From Photobacterium sanguinicancri (GTDB lineage: Bacteria; Pseudomonadota; Gammaproteobacteria; Enterobacterales; Vibrionaceae), in the NCBI RefSeq assembly GCF_002265265.1, contig NZ_NOIF01000010.1, positions 1-59,286 of the forward strand: a stretch of 59,286 nucleotides of DNA, written 5' to 3'. Positions within the stretch are counted from its first letter, which is position 1. Every line of letters starts with the position of its first letter. Below the pieces are notes generated by a model, which saw nothing but the letters and a program-made list of their open reading frames with translations, made no database searches and was not told the origin of the DNA. Of the stretch, positions 47,095 through 58,600 are shown one piece after another. A program made the translations under genes and the position numbers.

Positions 47095-47200
47095 TTCTCA
47101 ATTCCTACGCCAGTATTAGCTGGTTCAGGTTCTGTGGGTTCTGCGTGTGCAATCTCAGCTGAAGAAAGCGTAAGCCTTCTTGTTAGCTCCCCAATGAGAA
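47095..47200 (-). promoter_or_regulatory. TPP riboswitch (THI element) of the thiBPQ operon
   Basis: On the minus strand the conserved TPP aptamer blocks appear in order: P1 5' arm TTCTCA, GGGGAGCTAAC, GCTGAGATTGCACAC, ACCCACAGAACCTGAACC, GCTAATACTGGCGTAGGAA and P1 3' arm TGAGAA. GCTGAGA and the AATAC-GCGTAGGAA part are nearly invariant in this class. It lies about 110 bases upstream of thiB and presumably turns the operon off when thiamine diphosphate is plentiful. Confidence 0.96.
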
Positions 47201-47259
47201 CGTCGTCATTGTAATGGTGCAAGCGTGGTGTTGCTAGGGGACGGGGACAATGATTGGCA

Positions 47260-48063
47260 TTATTTTGCCTCGTTCAGTGCCCAGTCGTAATCATAATCGA
47301 TATTTTTCAGTGTCACTGGAGTGGTGCGGTATTGATTCAGGTGTCGCTGGAGCTGCGCCGTATTGCCGAAGTCAGCTTGATACCAATCGTATATAGACGA
47401 CAGTTGGGTCTTGTTATTCGTGCTGATAACGCCTTTTTTACTATTGATGAATTGCTTGGCGGCGAGATCAAGTAAGTGGTCACTATTGCTGGCAGTGAAG
47501 GCATGTACTTGTAGATTAGGGCAACCTAGGCTAGCGCAGTTCACCGCATAATGAATACGGTTGTCTTGCCAAATCGGACGTAAGATTCGGTGCTCAATAT
47601 CATTTAAAGTGAGCTTTTTACCGTTCACGGTCACGACGTCATCATCCCACGGCCCAAAGCTAAACAACCCACCGATCTTCGTTATCGACTTGATTGGGTA
47701 ATTATCAACAATGAGTTGTACTGTGAGAGCATTGTAGAGGTTGACCCAATAGGCAAATTGCTCCGCCTTACGGTATTTTAAAGGATTGATTTTACTCATT
47801 TCGCGAACGTAGCGATCGAGCTGCCATTTTCCCTCTTGATCGACTTGGTTATAGCTAAATAGCGTTTGATCGCCCTGCTGCACTATGTGGCGGTTGAGCG
47901 TCTGTTGCCATAATTGATGGTTGATTGGCATGCTGTTGGCTTCATTACTGCTTTGCCAATATGACCATAAATCCGCTTTGGGAGCTGCGAACACAGTGCT
48001 ACTGACGAGCAAAATGAATGCCGCAAAAACAAGATGAAAGGTAAGTAAAAGACGAGACTGCAT
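47260..48063 (-). CDS. DUF547 periplasmic or exported protein
   Basis: 267 residues with a signal peptide (1-26, ends V-F-A-A). The DUF547 domain is clear from about residue 85: F-A-Y-W-V-N-L-Y-N-A-L-T-V-Q-L-I, then I-E-H-R-I-L-R-P-I-W and I-H-Y-A-V-N-C-A-S-L-G-C-P-N-L, with a conserved Cys pair. DUF547 has weak similarity to cysteine-protease/transglutaminase folds; no activity is established. The ATG at 48063 follows AAGG. It stands alone between the thi and leu operons and is unlikely to belong to either. Confidence 0.9.
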   Translation of the reverse strand: MQSRLLLTFHLVFAAFILLVSSTVFAAPKADLWSYWQSSNEANSMPINHQLWQQTLNRHIVQQGDQTLFSYNQVDQEGKWQLDRYVREMSKINPLKYRKAEQFAYWVNLYNALTVQLIVDNYPIKSITKIGGLFSFGPWDDDVVTVNGKKLTLNDIEHRILRPIWQDNRIHYAVNCASLGCPNLQVHAFTASNSDHLLDLAAKQFINSKKGVISTNNKTQLSSIYDWYQADFGNTAQLQRHLNQYRTTPVTLKNIDYDYDWALNEAK

Positions 48064-48176
48064 AATCAACCTTTTTAATCAGTAATAACCTAACAACTAT
48101 AGACCGAGGTGACGGGCTTTTTATTGCAGGTTTTACAATCGGTTGAATGAGAGTGTTGGGTAAAGCGTTAAATAGA

Positions 48177-48204
48177 ACAACACCCCACTAACGCAGGGTG
48201 TTGT
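48177..48204 (-). terminator. Probable terminator of the leu operon
   Basis: A perfect 9-bp stem (ACAACACCC and complement) with a 10-base loop lies 45 bases past the leuD stop. A weak T-rich stretch (TCTATTT) follows on the minus strand. Confidence 0.65.
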
Positions 48205-48248
48205 GACACTGATGTAATTGAGTCAGTAAATACTAACAAACGTAATAT

Positions 48249-48851
48249 TTACTTTAAAAATTCAGGAATATTATCTTCGTAAGCCGCAATTTTATCTTCA
48301 TGTTGCAGCGTTAGCCCGATGTTATCTAAGCCGTTCAATAAGCAGTGACGGCGGAACTCATCAATCTCGAAATGGTATTGTTTGTTGTTAGCAATCACTA
48401 ACATTTTTTCCAAATCAACGTTGATCTCTGCGCCTTCGGTACTTTCAACAAATTGAAAAATCTCATCAACTTCGTGCTCGGTTAAGCGTACTGGCACCAT
48501 TTGATTGTTGATGGAGTTACCGTAAAAAATGTCGGCAAAGCTTGGCGCGATCATCACTTGAATACCGTAATCTGCTAGCGCCCAAGGTGCATGTTCACGC
48601 GAAGAGCCGCAACCGAAGTTCTCACGTGCAAGTAAAATACTTGCACCTTGGTAGCGAGGCGCATTCATCACAAACTCAGGGTTCGCTTGCTTACCTGCAT
48701 CATCAAGAAAACGCCAGTCATGGAACAAGTGTTTACCAAAGCCTGTGCGCGTCACTTTTTGTAGAAATTGCTTAGGAATGATTGCGTCGGTATCGATATT
48801 CGCGGTATCTAGCGGCACGACCAAGCCTGTATGTTGTTTAAAACCTGCCAT
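48249..48851 (-). CDS. leuD: 3-isopropylmalate dehydratase small subunit
   Basis: With LeuC converts 2-isopropylmalate to 3-isopropylmalate. 200 residues (201 in E. coli). The N-terminal [34 protein letters not shown] and S-F-A-D-I-F segments are the swivel-domain signatures. The start at 48851 follows GAGGAAG; the frame runs on to 48920 inside leuC but is not homologous. It lies 17 bases after leuC and is the last gene of leuABCD. Confidence 0.97.
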   Translation of the reverse strand: MAGFKQHTGLVVPLDTANIDTDAIIPKQFLQKVTRTGFGKHLFHDWRFLDDAGKQANPEFVMNAPRYQGASILLARENFGCGSSREHAPWALADYGIQVMIAPSFADIFYGNSINNQMVPVRLTEHEVDEIFQFVESTEGAEINVDLEKMLVIANNKQYHFEIDEFRRHCLLNGLDNIGLTLQHEDKIAAYEDNIPEFLK

Positions 48852-48868
48852 TGTTATCTTCCTCTCGA

Positions 48869-50308
48869 TTATGCCGTTGCGCTGTCTAAGTCGCGAATAT
48901 CTACAAAATGGCCAGCACACGCTGCCGCCGCTGCCATTGCAGGGCTGACAAGGTGGGTACGGCCATCACGGCCTTGGCGACCTTCAAAGTTACGGTTGCT
49001 GGTGGAGGCGCAGCGCTCTTTTGGCCCTAGGCGGTCGTTGTTCATCGCTAGACACATCGAGCAGCCTGGTAGGCGCCATTCAAAGCCGGCATCGATGAAA
49101 ATTTTATCCAACCCTTCTTGTTCTGCTTGGGCTTTGACTTGCTCAGATCCCGGAACAACGAGTGCTTGAACATTGGCGGCGACTTTGCGCCCTTTCGCGA
49201 TAGCAGCAGCGGCGCGCATATCTTCAATACGTGAGTTGGTACAAGAGCCAATAAAGACTTTATCAATCGAAAAGTCCGACAGCGTCTTGCCCGCTTCTAG
49301 CCCCATATAGGCCAAGGCTTTTTCCGCTGAGGCTTTTTCGACTGGGTCGGCAAAGTCAGCTGGGCTCGGGATAGGTGTATCAATTGCAATCACTTGGCCT
49401 GGGTTAGTCCCCCAAGTCACTTGCGGTTTTATATCGGTAGCCGCTAACGTCACCGTCGCATCGAATACTGCATCCTCATCGGTTTTTAGAGTATTCCAGT
49501 ATTCAACCGCGGCATCAAAGTTAGCATCGGTTGGTGAGAATTTACGGTTCTTAATGTAATCGTAGGTGGTTTGGTCTGGGGCGATTAAACCGGCTTTGGC
49601 GCCTAGTTCGATCGCCATGTTGCAGACTGTCATACGCCCTTCCATCGACAAGTCTGTTATTGCTTCACCACAAAATTCAACCACATAGCCCGTACCGCCA
49701 GCAGCGGTGGTTTTGCCTATGATGGCTAGCACGATATCTTTGGCGGTAATGCCCTCTGCGACTTTACCTTTGACTTCGATTTTCATCGTTTTAGCACGCG
49801 ACTGTTTGAGGGTTTGGGTCGCTAATACATGTTCAACTTCTGAAGTGCCAATCCCAAAGGCTAGCGAGCCAAATGCGCCGTGTGTTGCGGTGTGTGAATC
49901 CCCACAAACAATTGTCATGCCAGGTAGGGTAATGCCCAGTTCAGGGCCCATAACATGGACAATACCTTGGTATTTGTGGTTCAGATCGTAAAGTGTTACG
50001 CCAAATTCTTCACAGTTTTTGGCGAGCGTTTCCATTTGGATACGGGCCATTTCACCAGAGGCATTAATGTCTTTGGTTTGGGTTGATACGTTGTGATCCA
50101 TAGTGGCAAACGTTTTGCCAACTTGGCGAACCTGACGGCCTTTTTCACGCAAGCCATCAAACGCCTGAGGTGATGTGACTTCGTGGACCAGATGACGGTC
50201 GATATATAAGATTGGGTTCTCGCCTTGTGCGGCAACCGCAACATGGGCATCGTAAACTTTTTCGTATAGCGTCTTAGGCGCTTTATTTTCTGTATTTTGT
50301 GCTGACAT
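48869..50308 (-). CDS. leuC: 3-isopropylmalate dehydratase large subunit
   Basis: Aconitase-family [4Fe-4S] enzyme of leucine synthesis. 479 residues (466 in E. coli; the extra residues are mostly an N-terminal segment before T-L-Y-E-K-V). Cluster-binding cysteines lie in G-S-C-T-N-S-R (about 354-360) and G-C-S-M-C-L-A-M-N (about 416-424). The substrate segments [16 protein letters not shown] and [14 protein letters not shown] are intact. AAGGAGC precedes the ATG. It is third in leuABCD, 26 bases after leuB. Confidence 0.97.
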   Translation of the reverse strand: MSAQNTENKAPKTLYEKVYDAHVAVAAQGENPILYIDRHLVHEVTSPQAFDGLREKGRQVRQVGKTFATMDHNVSTQTKDINASGEMARIQMETLAKNCEEFGVTLYDLNHKYQGIVHVMGPELGITLPGMTIVCGDSHTATHGAFGSLAFGIGTSEVEHVLATQTLKQSRAKTMKIEVKGKVAEGITAKDIVLAIIGKTTAAGGTGYVVEFCGEAITDLSMEGRMTVCNMAIELGAKAGLIAPDQTTYDYIKNRKFSPTDANFDAAVEYWNTLKTDEDAVFDATVTLAATDIKPQVTWGTNPGQVIAIDTPIPSPADFADPVEKASAEKALAYMGLEAGKTLSDFSIDKVFIGSCTNSRIEDMRAAAAIAKGRKVAANVQALVVPGSEQVKAQAEQEGLDKIFIDAGFEWRLPGCSMCLAMNNDRLGPKERCASTSNRNFEGRQGRDGRTHLVSPAMAAAAACAGHFVDIRDLDSATA

Positions 50309-50334
50309 TGATCGGTGCTCCTTGCCTATGTTGC

Positions 50335-51483
<1,149 letters not shown>

Positions 51484-51527
51484 TCATTTTGCTGATTAAC
51501 GGCTACGCCTAAATATGATGGGCGGTG

Positions 51528-53072
51528 TTATACCGTCGCGGTACGCTCTTTAATTTCTGCAATTTGATCGGCGCGGTGGATGCTATTGATAACGTGCAGT
51601 AGTGCTTGGCCTGATGCTTCAACAATATCAGTCGCAAGGCCCGTACCGTGGTATTTACGGCCTTTGTAGTTGGCAATGATGTCAGCTTGGCCCAAACCGT
51701 CTTCCCCTTCACCTTTGGCGGTTAGGTCGAATTTATCCAGTACGATTTCGTAGCCAGTTAGGCGGTAGATACATTGGTATAGCGCATCAACAGGGCCGTT
51801 ACCGACCGCGGCTTCGCATTTTTCTTCATCACCACATTGCAGTTTGATACTGGTGGTTGCCATGATGCTACCTGACTGCACGCTTAGGTAATTCAGCTTA
51901 AAGAAATCATCTTCTTCACGTAGGTTGGCGAAGTGCATTAGGGCTTCTAGATCGTAGTCGAACACTTGGCCTTTGCGATCGGCCAGTTTTAGGAAATCGG
52001 CGTATAGCGCATCTAGGCTGTATTCATTTTCGGTGTAGCCAAGGGTATCCATATGACTTTTAACGGCAGCGCGACCAGATCGACTAGTTAGGTTCAGTGC
52101 TTGGTTTTTAAGCCCGATAGACTCAGGGGTCATGATCTCGTAGGTGTTCTTGTTCTTTAGCATCCCATCTTGGTGGATACCCGATGAGTGGCTAAAGGCA
52201 TTGGCACCGACAATGGCTTTATTTGCTTGGATTGGTGAGTTACAAAGTTGGCTGACCATCTTGCTGGTACGGTGAATTTCATCGTGTTTGATGTTGGTGT
52301 GAACACCTAAGAAGTCAGCGCGGGTTTTGATGATCATCGCAATTTCTTCTAGTGAACAGTTACCAGCACGTTCACCCAGACCATTAATGGTGGCTTCAAC
52401 TTGGCGAGCCCCCGCTTGGACTGCTGCCATCGAGTTAGCTACCGACATGCCTAGGTCGTCATGGCAGTGCACCGAGATAATGGCTTTATTGATATTAGGC
52501 ACGCGATCAAATAGTTGCGCCACGATACCGCCAAACTCGTTGGGTAGGGTGTAACCCACGGTATCAGGAATATTGATGGTGTTGGCGCCCGCATTGATCG
52601 CGGCTTCCACCATGCGACATAGGTTATCGATCGGTGTACGACCTGCATCTTCACAGGAAAATTCCACATCATCCGTGTAATTACGTGCGCGTTTTACCGC
52701 AGCAACGCCCATCTCGATAACATCATCGTAGCTACGACGTAGTTTATCTTGTACGTGTACTGTCGAGGTGGAGATAAAGGTATGAATACGGAAGGCTTCG
52801 GCAACTTTTAACGATTCAGCCGCCACATCAATGTCTTTCGCAACCGCCCGTGATAGGGCGCACACACGGCTATTTTTAATGTGTTTAGCAATGGTTTGCA
52901 CTGATTCAAAGTCGCCAGGCGAAGAAACTGGAAAACCCGCTTCTATTACATCGACCCCTAGGCGTTCCAGCGCGTAAGCGATTTGTAGCTTTTCTTTTAC
53001 CGTTAGGCTTGCTGATAGTGCCTGTTCACCATCACGAAGCGTGGTATCGAAAATAATGACTTGATCTTTCAT
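51528..53072 (-). CDS. leuA: 2-isopropylmalate synthase
   Basis: First committed step of leucine synthesis, condensing acetyl-CoA with 2-ketoisovalerate; inhibited by leucine. 514 residues (523 in E. coli). The catalytic TIM barrel begins [10 protein letters not shown] (about 8-17) and carries the metal-binding H-C-H-D-D-L-G segment (about 202-208) with [21 protein letters not shown] follows, and the regulatory LeuA dimer domain fills about 390-514. It is the first structural gene of leuABCD, behind the leuL leader and attenuator. Confidence 0.97.
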   Translation of the reverse strand: MKDQVIIFDTTLRDGEQALSASLTVKEKLQIAYALERLGVDVIEAGFPVSSPGDFESVQTIAKHIKNSRVCALSRAVAKDIDVAAESLKVAEAFRIHTFISTSTVHVQDKLRRSYDDVIEMGVAAVKRARNYTDDVEFSCEDAGRTPIDNLCRMVEAAINAGANTINIPDTVGYTLPNEFGGIVAQLFDRVPNINKAIISVHCHDDLGMSVANSMAAVQAGARQVEATINGLGERAGNCSLEEIAMIIKTRADFLGVHTNIKHDEIHRTSKMVSQLCNSPIQANKAIVGANAFSHSSGIHQDGMLKNKNTYEIMTPESIGLKNQALNLTSRSGRAAVKSHMDTLGYTENEYSLDALYADFLKLADRKGQVFDYDLEALMHFANLREEDDFFKLNYLSVQSGSIMATTSIKLQCGDEEKCEAAVGNGPVDALYQCIYRLTGYEIVLDKFDLTAKGEGEDGLGQADIIANYKGRKYHGTGLATDIVEASGQALLHVINSIHRADQIAEIKERTATV

Positions 53073-53154
53073 TGCTACTTCCTTTTATTGGCCTGCCTAA
53101 TAGTGCGTTCATTGGTATTAGGCTTAGTCTGCATCCGCTTGCGCTGGCTCTGAT

Positions 53155-53184
53155 ATAAAAAACCCGCGCTATCTGCGCGGGCTT
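53155..53184 (-). terminator. leu operon attenuator (terminator hairpin)
   Basis: On the minus strand a 7-bp all-GC stem (CCCGCGC with GCGCGGG, loop AGATA) is followed by six T residues. It lies between leuL and leuA, the position of the classical leu attenuator. Confidence 0.93.
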
Positions 53185-53217
53185 ATTCAATGCTTAGTGG
53201 CGTTTCCTACTCATAAG

Positions 53218-53280
53218 CTACCCGCGCGAATTATTCACGATAAGGAGGAGGCTTAAGAGGATAAAGAAACGGTTAGTCAT
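53218..53280 (-). CDS. leuL: leu operon leader peptide LeuL
   Basis: A 20-codon ORF encodes M-T-N-R-F-F-I-L-L-S-L-L-L-I-V-N-N-S-R-G. Five leucine codons lie within codons 8-13, using CTC, TTA, CTC, CTC and CTT, so a leucyl-tRNA shortage would stall the ribosome there. Its last codons (TCG CGC GGG) contain GCGCGGG, identical to the 3' arm of the attenuator stem, and can pair with the 5' arm as an antiterminator. A ribosome that reaches the stop codon would cover this segment and let the terminator form. The ORF is too short for routine gene finders. The ribosome site is weak (GGAAGAC, 12 or so bases upstream). Confidence 0.88.
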   Translation of the reverse strand: MTNRFFILLSLLLIVNNSRG

Positions 53281-53312
53281 ATTTACATGTCTTCCACAAA
53301 GTTGATAACAAA

Positions 53313-53342
53313 TGAATACCAAATAGACAGGTTAAAGGTCAA
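53313..53342 (-). promoter_or_regulatory. Candidate promoter of the leu operon
   Basis: On the minus strand TTGACC (-35) and TATTCA (-10, poor match) are 18 bases apart, placing a start about 25 bases before leuL. By-eye match only. Confidence 0.35.
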
Positions 53343-53611
53343 CCACTATTTGGTGTTTAATTTTGTTTGTGTTGCTATCATCATGATATTTAAGTTTTTA
53401 TTTCTTTTTGTGAGTGCGCGGTGGTCTCTGGTTAAGTTATTGATACAAGAGATGAAGCGACGAGTGATTATTCACTTTGTTGTTACAGACGTTAAATAAG
53501 TGAAATGCATTTTCTATCGAATAATCTGCTGTATTTAAGGTTTGTCACGGGTTGTTTACTTGGTTCACAGTATTAATTAATCAATTGGTTAAATTAAGAT
53601 GAATAATAGAG

Positions 53612-53630
53612 TGAACCTTTTACTGGTTCA
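53612..53630. promoter_or_regulatory. Candidate TetR-family operator upstream of the efflux operon
   Basis: TGAACC and GGTTCA form an inverted repeat with a 7-base centre, about 50 bases upstream of the tetR ATG. A third copy (GGTTCAC, 53562-53568) lies about 45 bases further left. The position suits autoregulation of the tetR-adaptor-RND operon. Confidence 0.45.
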
Positions 53631-53679
53631 GTTAGTACAATTATTAATCGTATGATTAATTTGGTAGAGATGTAAGTTA

Positions 53680-54321
53680 ATGGCAGGAAAAGCAGGTCGT
53701 CCAGTAGGTGATTCCGATGCGCGTGAACGTCTAATTATAGAAGCGCGTAAGTTGTTTGTCGTTTTACCTTATAGCAAGGTTTCGACCCGCATGATTGCAT
53801 CAAGGGCCGATGTGAACGTCGCGCTGATTCGCTACTACTTTGAAAATAAGGCCGGCTTATACCAAACCATGATGCATGAAACCATGGAGCCCATCCAAGC
53901 CCAGATGAGAGTGGTAATGGATAAAGGGGATTTCGATTCTATTGGCGAATTCATGCGTACTTACTACCGTATTATGGCGCCAAACCCAGATATGCCGAAG
54001 CTAATGTCACGCGCCATGATGCTTGCGCCTGATGATCCTCAGCGTCAAATGATGGAAAAAATGGTGAGAGATATTGCCCGTCCCGCGACCGACATGATGT
54101 TTACCAAATTGCAGCAGAATGGACAACTCAACCCTGGCATGGATCCGAAAAAGGCTCGGATGACATTCATTAGTATGATGGTTTTCCCATTTTTAATCCC
54201 GCCTGCCATGCTTGAGATTCATGGGATAGAAATGACGGAAGAGTATTTATTTGAGCTAGCGGAGCACAATGTAAAAGTGCTTACACAAGGAATTTTCAAT
54301 CAAAAAGGAGAGGGTAAATGA
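53680..54321 (+). CDS. TetR/AcrR-family transcriptional regulator of the RND efflux operon
   Basis: 213 residues. The N-terminal TetR helix-turn-helix spans about 12-60: A-R-E-R-L-I-I-E-A-R-K-L-F, then V-S-T-R-M-I-A-S-R-A-D-V-N-V-A-L-I-R-Y-Y-F-E-N-K-A-G-L-Y, an unmistakable family signature. The C-terminal ligand domain is Met-rich and ends in helices with P-F-L-I-P-P-A-M-L. It is the first gene of an operon; its stop overlaps the adaptor ATG (ATGA). It probably represses its own operon in response to a hydrophobic ligand; that is inference from the family and gene order. Confidence 0.92.
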   Translation: MAGKAGRPVGDSDARERLIIEARKLFVVLPYSKVSTRMIASRADVNVALIRYYFENKAGLYQTMMHETMEPIQAQMRVVMDKGDFDSIGEFMRTYYRIMAPNPDMPKLMSRAMMLAPDDPQRQMMEKMVRDIARPATDMMFTKLQQNGQLNPGMDPKKARMTFISMMVFPFLIPPAMLEIHGIEMTEEYLFELAEHNVKVLTQGIFNQKGEGK

Positions 54322-55667
54322 TTGATCGTAATCGAAAGCTATTATTTATTCCCGCTCTGATGGCTGGCATTTTGATTTTAGTGTTAGCTGTTAAGTTACG
54401 CCCTTCACCTAGCAGTAAGCCCGCCTTGGAACGCAGTCGGGCGGTGGATGTTATTACCTTGCACCAGCAACCGTTAGCCCCTCAAGTAACAGGCTTTGGC
54501 CGCGTAAAACCCAAGGTAGAGTGGAAGGCGATTTCAGAAGTCAGCGGTAAAGTGATTTTTCGCCATCCTGAGTTAGAAAAAGGACGAGTGTTAGATGCCG
54601 GCACAGTGATCTTGAAAATAGATCCTTTGGATTATCAGTTAACCTTAGCGAAAGCGGAAGCCGATATTAGCTCAAGCGAGGCGCAATTAGCTAAGTTGGA
54701 CTTGGAAGAAAAAAACCTTAAAAGCACACTTAAAATAGAAAAAAATCGTTTAGCGATCAGTAAAAAAGAAGTGACGCGCAAAGAAGAGTTACGTCGTAAA
54801 GGGCTGACGTCGCAATCGGCATTAGATTTAGAGAAGCAATCCTACCTGGCAAGCCAAAAGGTGGTACAGGATTTAGAAAGCCAACTCCAAGTCTTACCGA
54901 AAGAGCGTCGTGTCAGTGAAGCGCAGCTGCAAGTGAATCAATCGAAAGTAGAAGAAGCCCAACGATCGCTAAGTAAGACCGAGATTGTATTGCCGATTGA
55001 TGCACGTATTTCGAGTGTAGATATTGAGCAAAACCAAGTCGTTAATATGCAACAAACCATGTTAGTGGCTCATGGTATTGCTGAGATTGAAGTCGATGCT
55101 CAAGTGGCGCTGCATGACATGCAAGCATTGGCATCAAGCCTGAATCACTATACAGCCCACGCCGACGGACGCCCACGTGCCGATCAGTTGGCGCTGCAAG
55201 CGAGTATTCAATTGGCAAGTGGCCAGTTTGTGCAGCAATGGACCGCCAAAGTTGCGCGGATCAGCGATACCGTCAGTGCTAATCAAGCGACTGTCGGGGT
55301 GATCCTTGAAGTAGCGCAAGATTACAGTCAACTGTCGCCTGAAACCGCGCCGCCGTTAGTGAATGGGATGTTTGTTCAAGCGACTTTGGAAGGCCAAGCG
55401 AATCCACACTGGGTGATCCCTGAACGTGCATTACACGGTGATAAAGTGTACTTACTGAGTGATGACAACACCTTAAGCATTAAACCTGTCACTGTGTTAT
55501 TCCGCCGTGAAGGTTTGGTCGCGGTACAGGGGAATTTTATTGCTGAGCAACAACTAGTGGTTAACGATCTTTTGCCTGCGGTTGAAGGTATGGCACTAAG
55601 AGTGGTGAGCAAGGATGGCCAAGCCGTTGCTAAACCACCCAAAGGTGAAGGGGCGTCACAATCATGA
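54318..55667 (+). CDS. RND efflux periplasmic adaptor (membrane fusion protein, HlyD/AcrA type)
   Basis: 449 residues with an N-terminal hydrophobic anchor (about 9-27, no lipobox Cys, so not a lipoprotein). A biotinyl-lipoyl-like half (E-V-S-G-K-V-I-F-R-H-P-E and G-T-V-I-L-K-I-D-P-L-D-Y) is followed by a long coiled-coil hairpin (about 110-220, Lys/Glu/Leu/Ala-rich) and the second lipoyl half with I-V-L-P-I-D-A-R-I. Beta-barrel and membrane-proximal domains complete it. It bridges the RND pump to an outer-membrane channel. It overlaps both neighbours by ATGA. No outer-membrane factor gene is present, so a TolC-like protein from elsewhere is needed. Confidence 0.92.
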   Translation: MIDRNRKLLFIPALMAGILILVLAVKLRPSPSSKPALERSRAVDVITLHQQPLAPQVTGFGRVKPKVEWKAISEVSGKVIFRHPELEKGRVLDAGTVILKIDPLDYQLTLAKAEADISSSEAQLAKLDLEEKNLKSTLKIEKNRLAISKKEVTRKEELRRKGLTSQSALDLEKQSYLASQKVVQDLESQLQVLPKERRVSEAQLQVNQSKVEEAQRSLSKTEIVLPIDARISSVDIEQNQVVNMQQTMLVAHGIAEIEVDAQVALHDMQALASSLNHYTAHADGRPRADQLALQASIQLASGQFVQQWTAKVARISDTVSANQATVGVILEVAQDYSQLSPETAPPLVNGMFVQATLEGQANPHWVIPERALHGDKVYLLSDDNTLSIKPVTVLFRREGLVAVQGNFIAEQQLVVNDLLPAVEGMALRVVSKDGQAVAKPPKGEGASQS

Positions 55668-58600
55668 TTCGCTTTTTCTCTCGTCATCCAACAGCCGCAA
55701 ACTTGATGATGTTTGCGTTGTTATTGTTGGGTTTTGTGTCGTTACCGCAAATAAAACGGGAAACCTTTCCTGAGTTTTCACCACCATACATTATTGCCTC
55801 TGTGGTCTATCCAGGGGCGTCGCCACAAGAAGTGGAACAAAGCATATGTATGAGAATGGAAGACGCAGTTGATGGTCTTGCCAATATCGAAGAAACCCGT
55901 TGTGAAGCCGTAGAGGGCTCAGCCTCATTGGTTTTGAAACTCACCAGTAGTGATGTGGTTTCTCGCATGCTGGTGGATGTACAAACCCAAATCAATGCGA
56001 TCAATGACTTCCCTGCAGAAATTGAATCCCCAATCGTGCGTGAATTGGATTGGAATGAACCTGTGGTTGATGTCGCAATTAGCGCAGATACCAACTGGCC
56101 ACATTTGAAAGCGTATGCCGAAGAATTAAAGCGTAAGCTCAAAATTGACTATGGCGTCTCTTTGGTTGCTGTGAGTGGCTTTTCTGACCATCAATTACGA
56201 GTGGAATTAAAAGAAACGGCGCTGCGTCAATTAGGGCTGAGTGTTGGGGATATTGCGGATCGCTTATCACGGCAAAACATAAAACTGCCAAGCGGCAATA
56301 TTGAATTAGCAGATAAAAACCTATTGATCCGCTTTGATGAGCAAAAGATCACGCCAGATACATTGGCACAAACGGTGATTGGTGCTGATCCCGAAGGGGC
56401 TGTATTACGCCTCGGTGATATTGCGACGATTACCGATCGCTTTGAACTTGATGAACAAAAAATTCTGTTTGATGGCAAGCCCTCCGCCATTTTGAAAATC
56501 AGTAAAAATAAAGCTGATGATGCTTTGCGGATCAAAGAGCGGGTACAGGCGTTTGTTGAAGCTGAAAGCCAAATTGCCCCAACGGGTGTCACACTTAGCC
56601 TGACCAATGATATTTCATCGGTACTGTGGGATCGTTTAACCATGATGGTCGATAACGGTTTGCAAGGGGTGGTGTTGGTGTTCTTCACTATGTGGCTGTT
56701 CTTTACCTTCCGCTATTCGTTTTGGGTTGCCGCTGGTTTACCTGTTGCCTTTATGGGGAGCCTGTTCTTGATGGCGGGGTTGGGGTTATCCATCAACATT
56801 ATGTCGCTGGTCGCTTTGCTGATGGCGATTGGTATTATGATGGATGATGCTATCGTGATAGCCGAATCTATTGCCGCACATTTAGAGCGTGGTCAATCAG
56901 TGCCTGATGCGGTCTTTAACGGGGTTAAAAAAGTCTTTCCCGGAGTCTTGTCTTCTTATCTCACCACTGTCTGTATCTTTGGTAGCTTGTTATTCCTTGA
57001 TGGTGAAATGGGGGCTGTACTCAAGGTTGTACCGCAGGTGCTGATATTAGTGCTAACCATCAGTTTAATTGAAGCTTTCTTTATTTTACCGCACCACTTA
57101 AGCCATTCATTACAAAAGCAGCGTAGCAAAGAAGAAAAGCCTGATATCAAGTTCAAGCGGGTGTTTTTGGCTAAATTTGAGCATTTTCGTCAAAACCAAT
57201 TAGTCACCGCTGTTGATGCCGTCGTGCGCTGGCGTTATTTGTTTTTAGGTGCAGTGGTTGCCATGTTGTTTGCTTCAGCGGCGTTATTGGCGGGGGGCGC
57301 TCTGAAATTTGTTGGTTTTCCTGATCTTGATGGTGATATTGCAGAAGCGCGCATTATTTTAGCCCCTGGAGCTTCATTGTCTCAGACGGAAAAAGTGGTG
57401 GCTCATATTGTTCAGGCTGCTGAGCGCTTGAATGTTGAATGGAGCCGTGATGTAGAAGGCGGTAATACGCTAGTAGAACACATTACAGAGCAATATAACG
57501 CCAATGCTGATGCTGACGAAAAAGGCCCACACGTCGCGACAGTGCGACTCGATTTACGTGGCGCTGAGTCACGCAATACAGTGATTGATGAGTTTGTTGC
57601 GGCTTGGCGAGAAGAAGTCGGGACGCTGGCTGACCCTATTTCGCTGGTGTTTAAGCAGCCAATCATGGGGCCGGGTGGGCGAGCGGTTGAAATTCGGATG
57701 CAGCACGATGAACTCACGGCGTTAAAAGCAGCGTCGCTGGAAGTACAGGCCTTCTTGAATGAGTTTGACGGCGTGTACGGGGTGTTGGATGACATGCGGA
57801 TGGGGAAGCAAGAAGTCTTAGTGACTCTGCGTCCTGGGGCGGAAAGCTTTGGTGTTGATGGCCAGATGATAGCGTCGCAATTGCGGGCAGCTTACTTTGG
57901 TCAAAAGGCGGATGATATCCAGCTCGGCCCTGAAAACATCGAAGTTGAAGTTCGATTTGATAAAGCGGAAGCTGGCAATCTGCAAACCTTGGCTAGTTTC
58001 CCTATTATTCTTAGCGACGGTAGCCAAATTCCATTAGCATCAATAACCGAGCTCAGTTATCAACGTAACTATGTCCGTATCCAGCGAATTGATGGCTTGC
58101 GGACCTTAAGTGTTTATGCCGACCTTGAGCATAGTAAAATCAGCTCGACCGAGATCCTGACATTGTTTCGCCAGCAAGAGATCCCTAACCTGAAAATGAA
58201 GTACCCAGGGTTACGTTTCAACTTTGAAGGTGAAGCTAAAGATACGGCTGAAACTGGTCAGTCGATGGCGATTGGTTTTGCGCTTGGGGTCTTTGGCGTG
58301 TTTGTGATTTTGAGTTTCCAATTCCGCAGTTACCTTGAGCCTTTTGTGGTATTGCTTGCCATTCCATTGGCGTTGATTGGGGTGTTTTGGGGACATTGGT
58401 TGTTAGGGCATGCGTTGAGTATGCCAAGTATAATGGGCTTTGTGTCTCTAGCTGGGGTCGTGGTCAATGACTCTATATTGTTAGTGCAATATATTCGACA
58501 CCACGTGGATGATGGCGACAGCGTGCACGATGCGGTAGTGAAAGCGAGCCGAGAGCGTTTTCGTGCTGTGTTCTTAACGTCTCTCACAACTGCTGCGGGT

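Larger units (their letters stand above)
53281..53679. other. leuL-tetR divergent intergenic region (399 bases)
   Basis: No convincing gene is seen; a 70-codon plus-strand frame at 53287-53499 lacks a ribosome site and runs over the leu promoter. The left part should carry the leu promoter. The right part has three copies of GGTTCA/TGAACC that may be the operator of the TetR regulator. There is no leuO-like gene here, unlike E. coli, where leuO lies at this position. Confidence 0.5.

Noticed and set aside
47025-47222. 65-codon minus-strand ORF upstream of thiB
   Set aside because: It runs through the TPP riboswitch; the sequence is explained by the RNA aptamer.
53287-53499. 70-codon plus-strand ORF between leuL and tetR
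   Set aside because: No ribosome site, A/T-rich composition, and it overlaps the probable leu promoter; no recognisable family.
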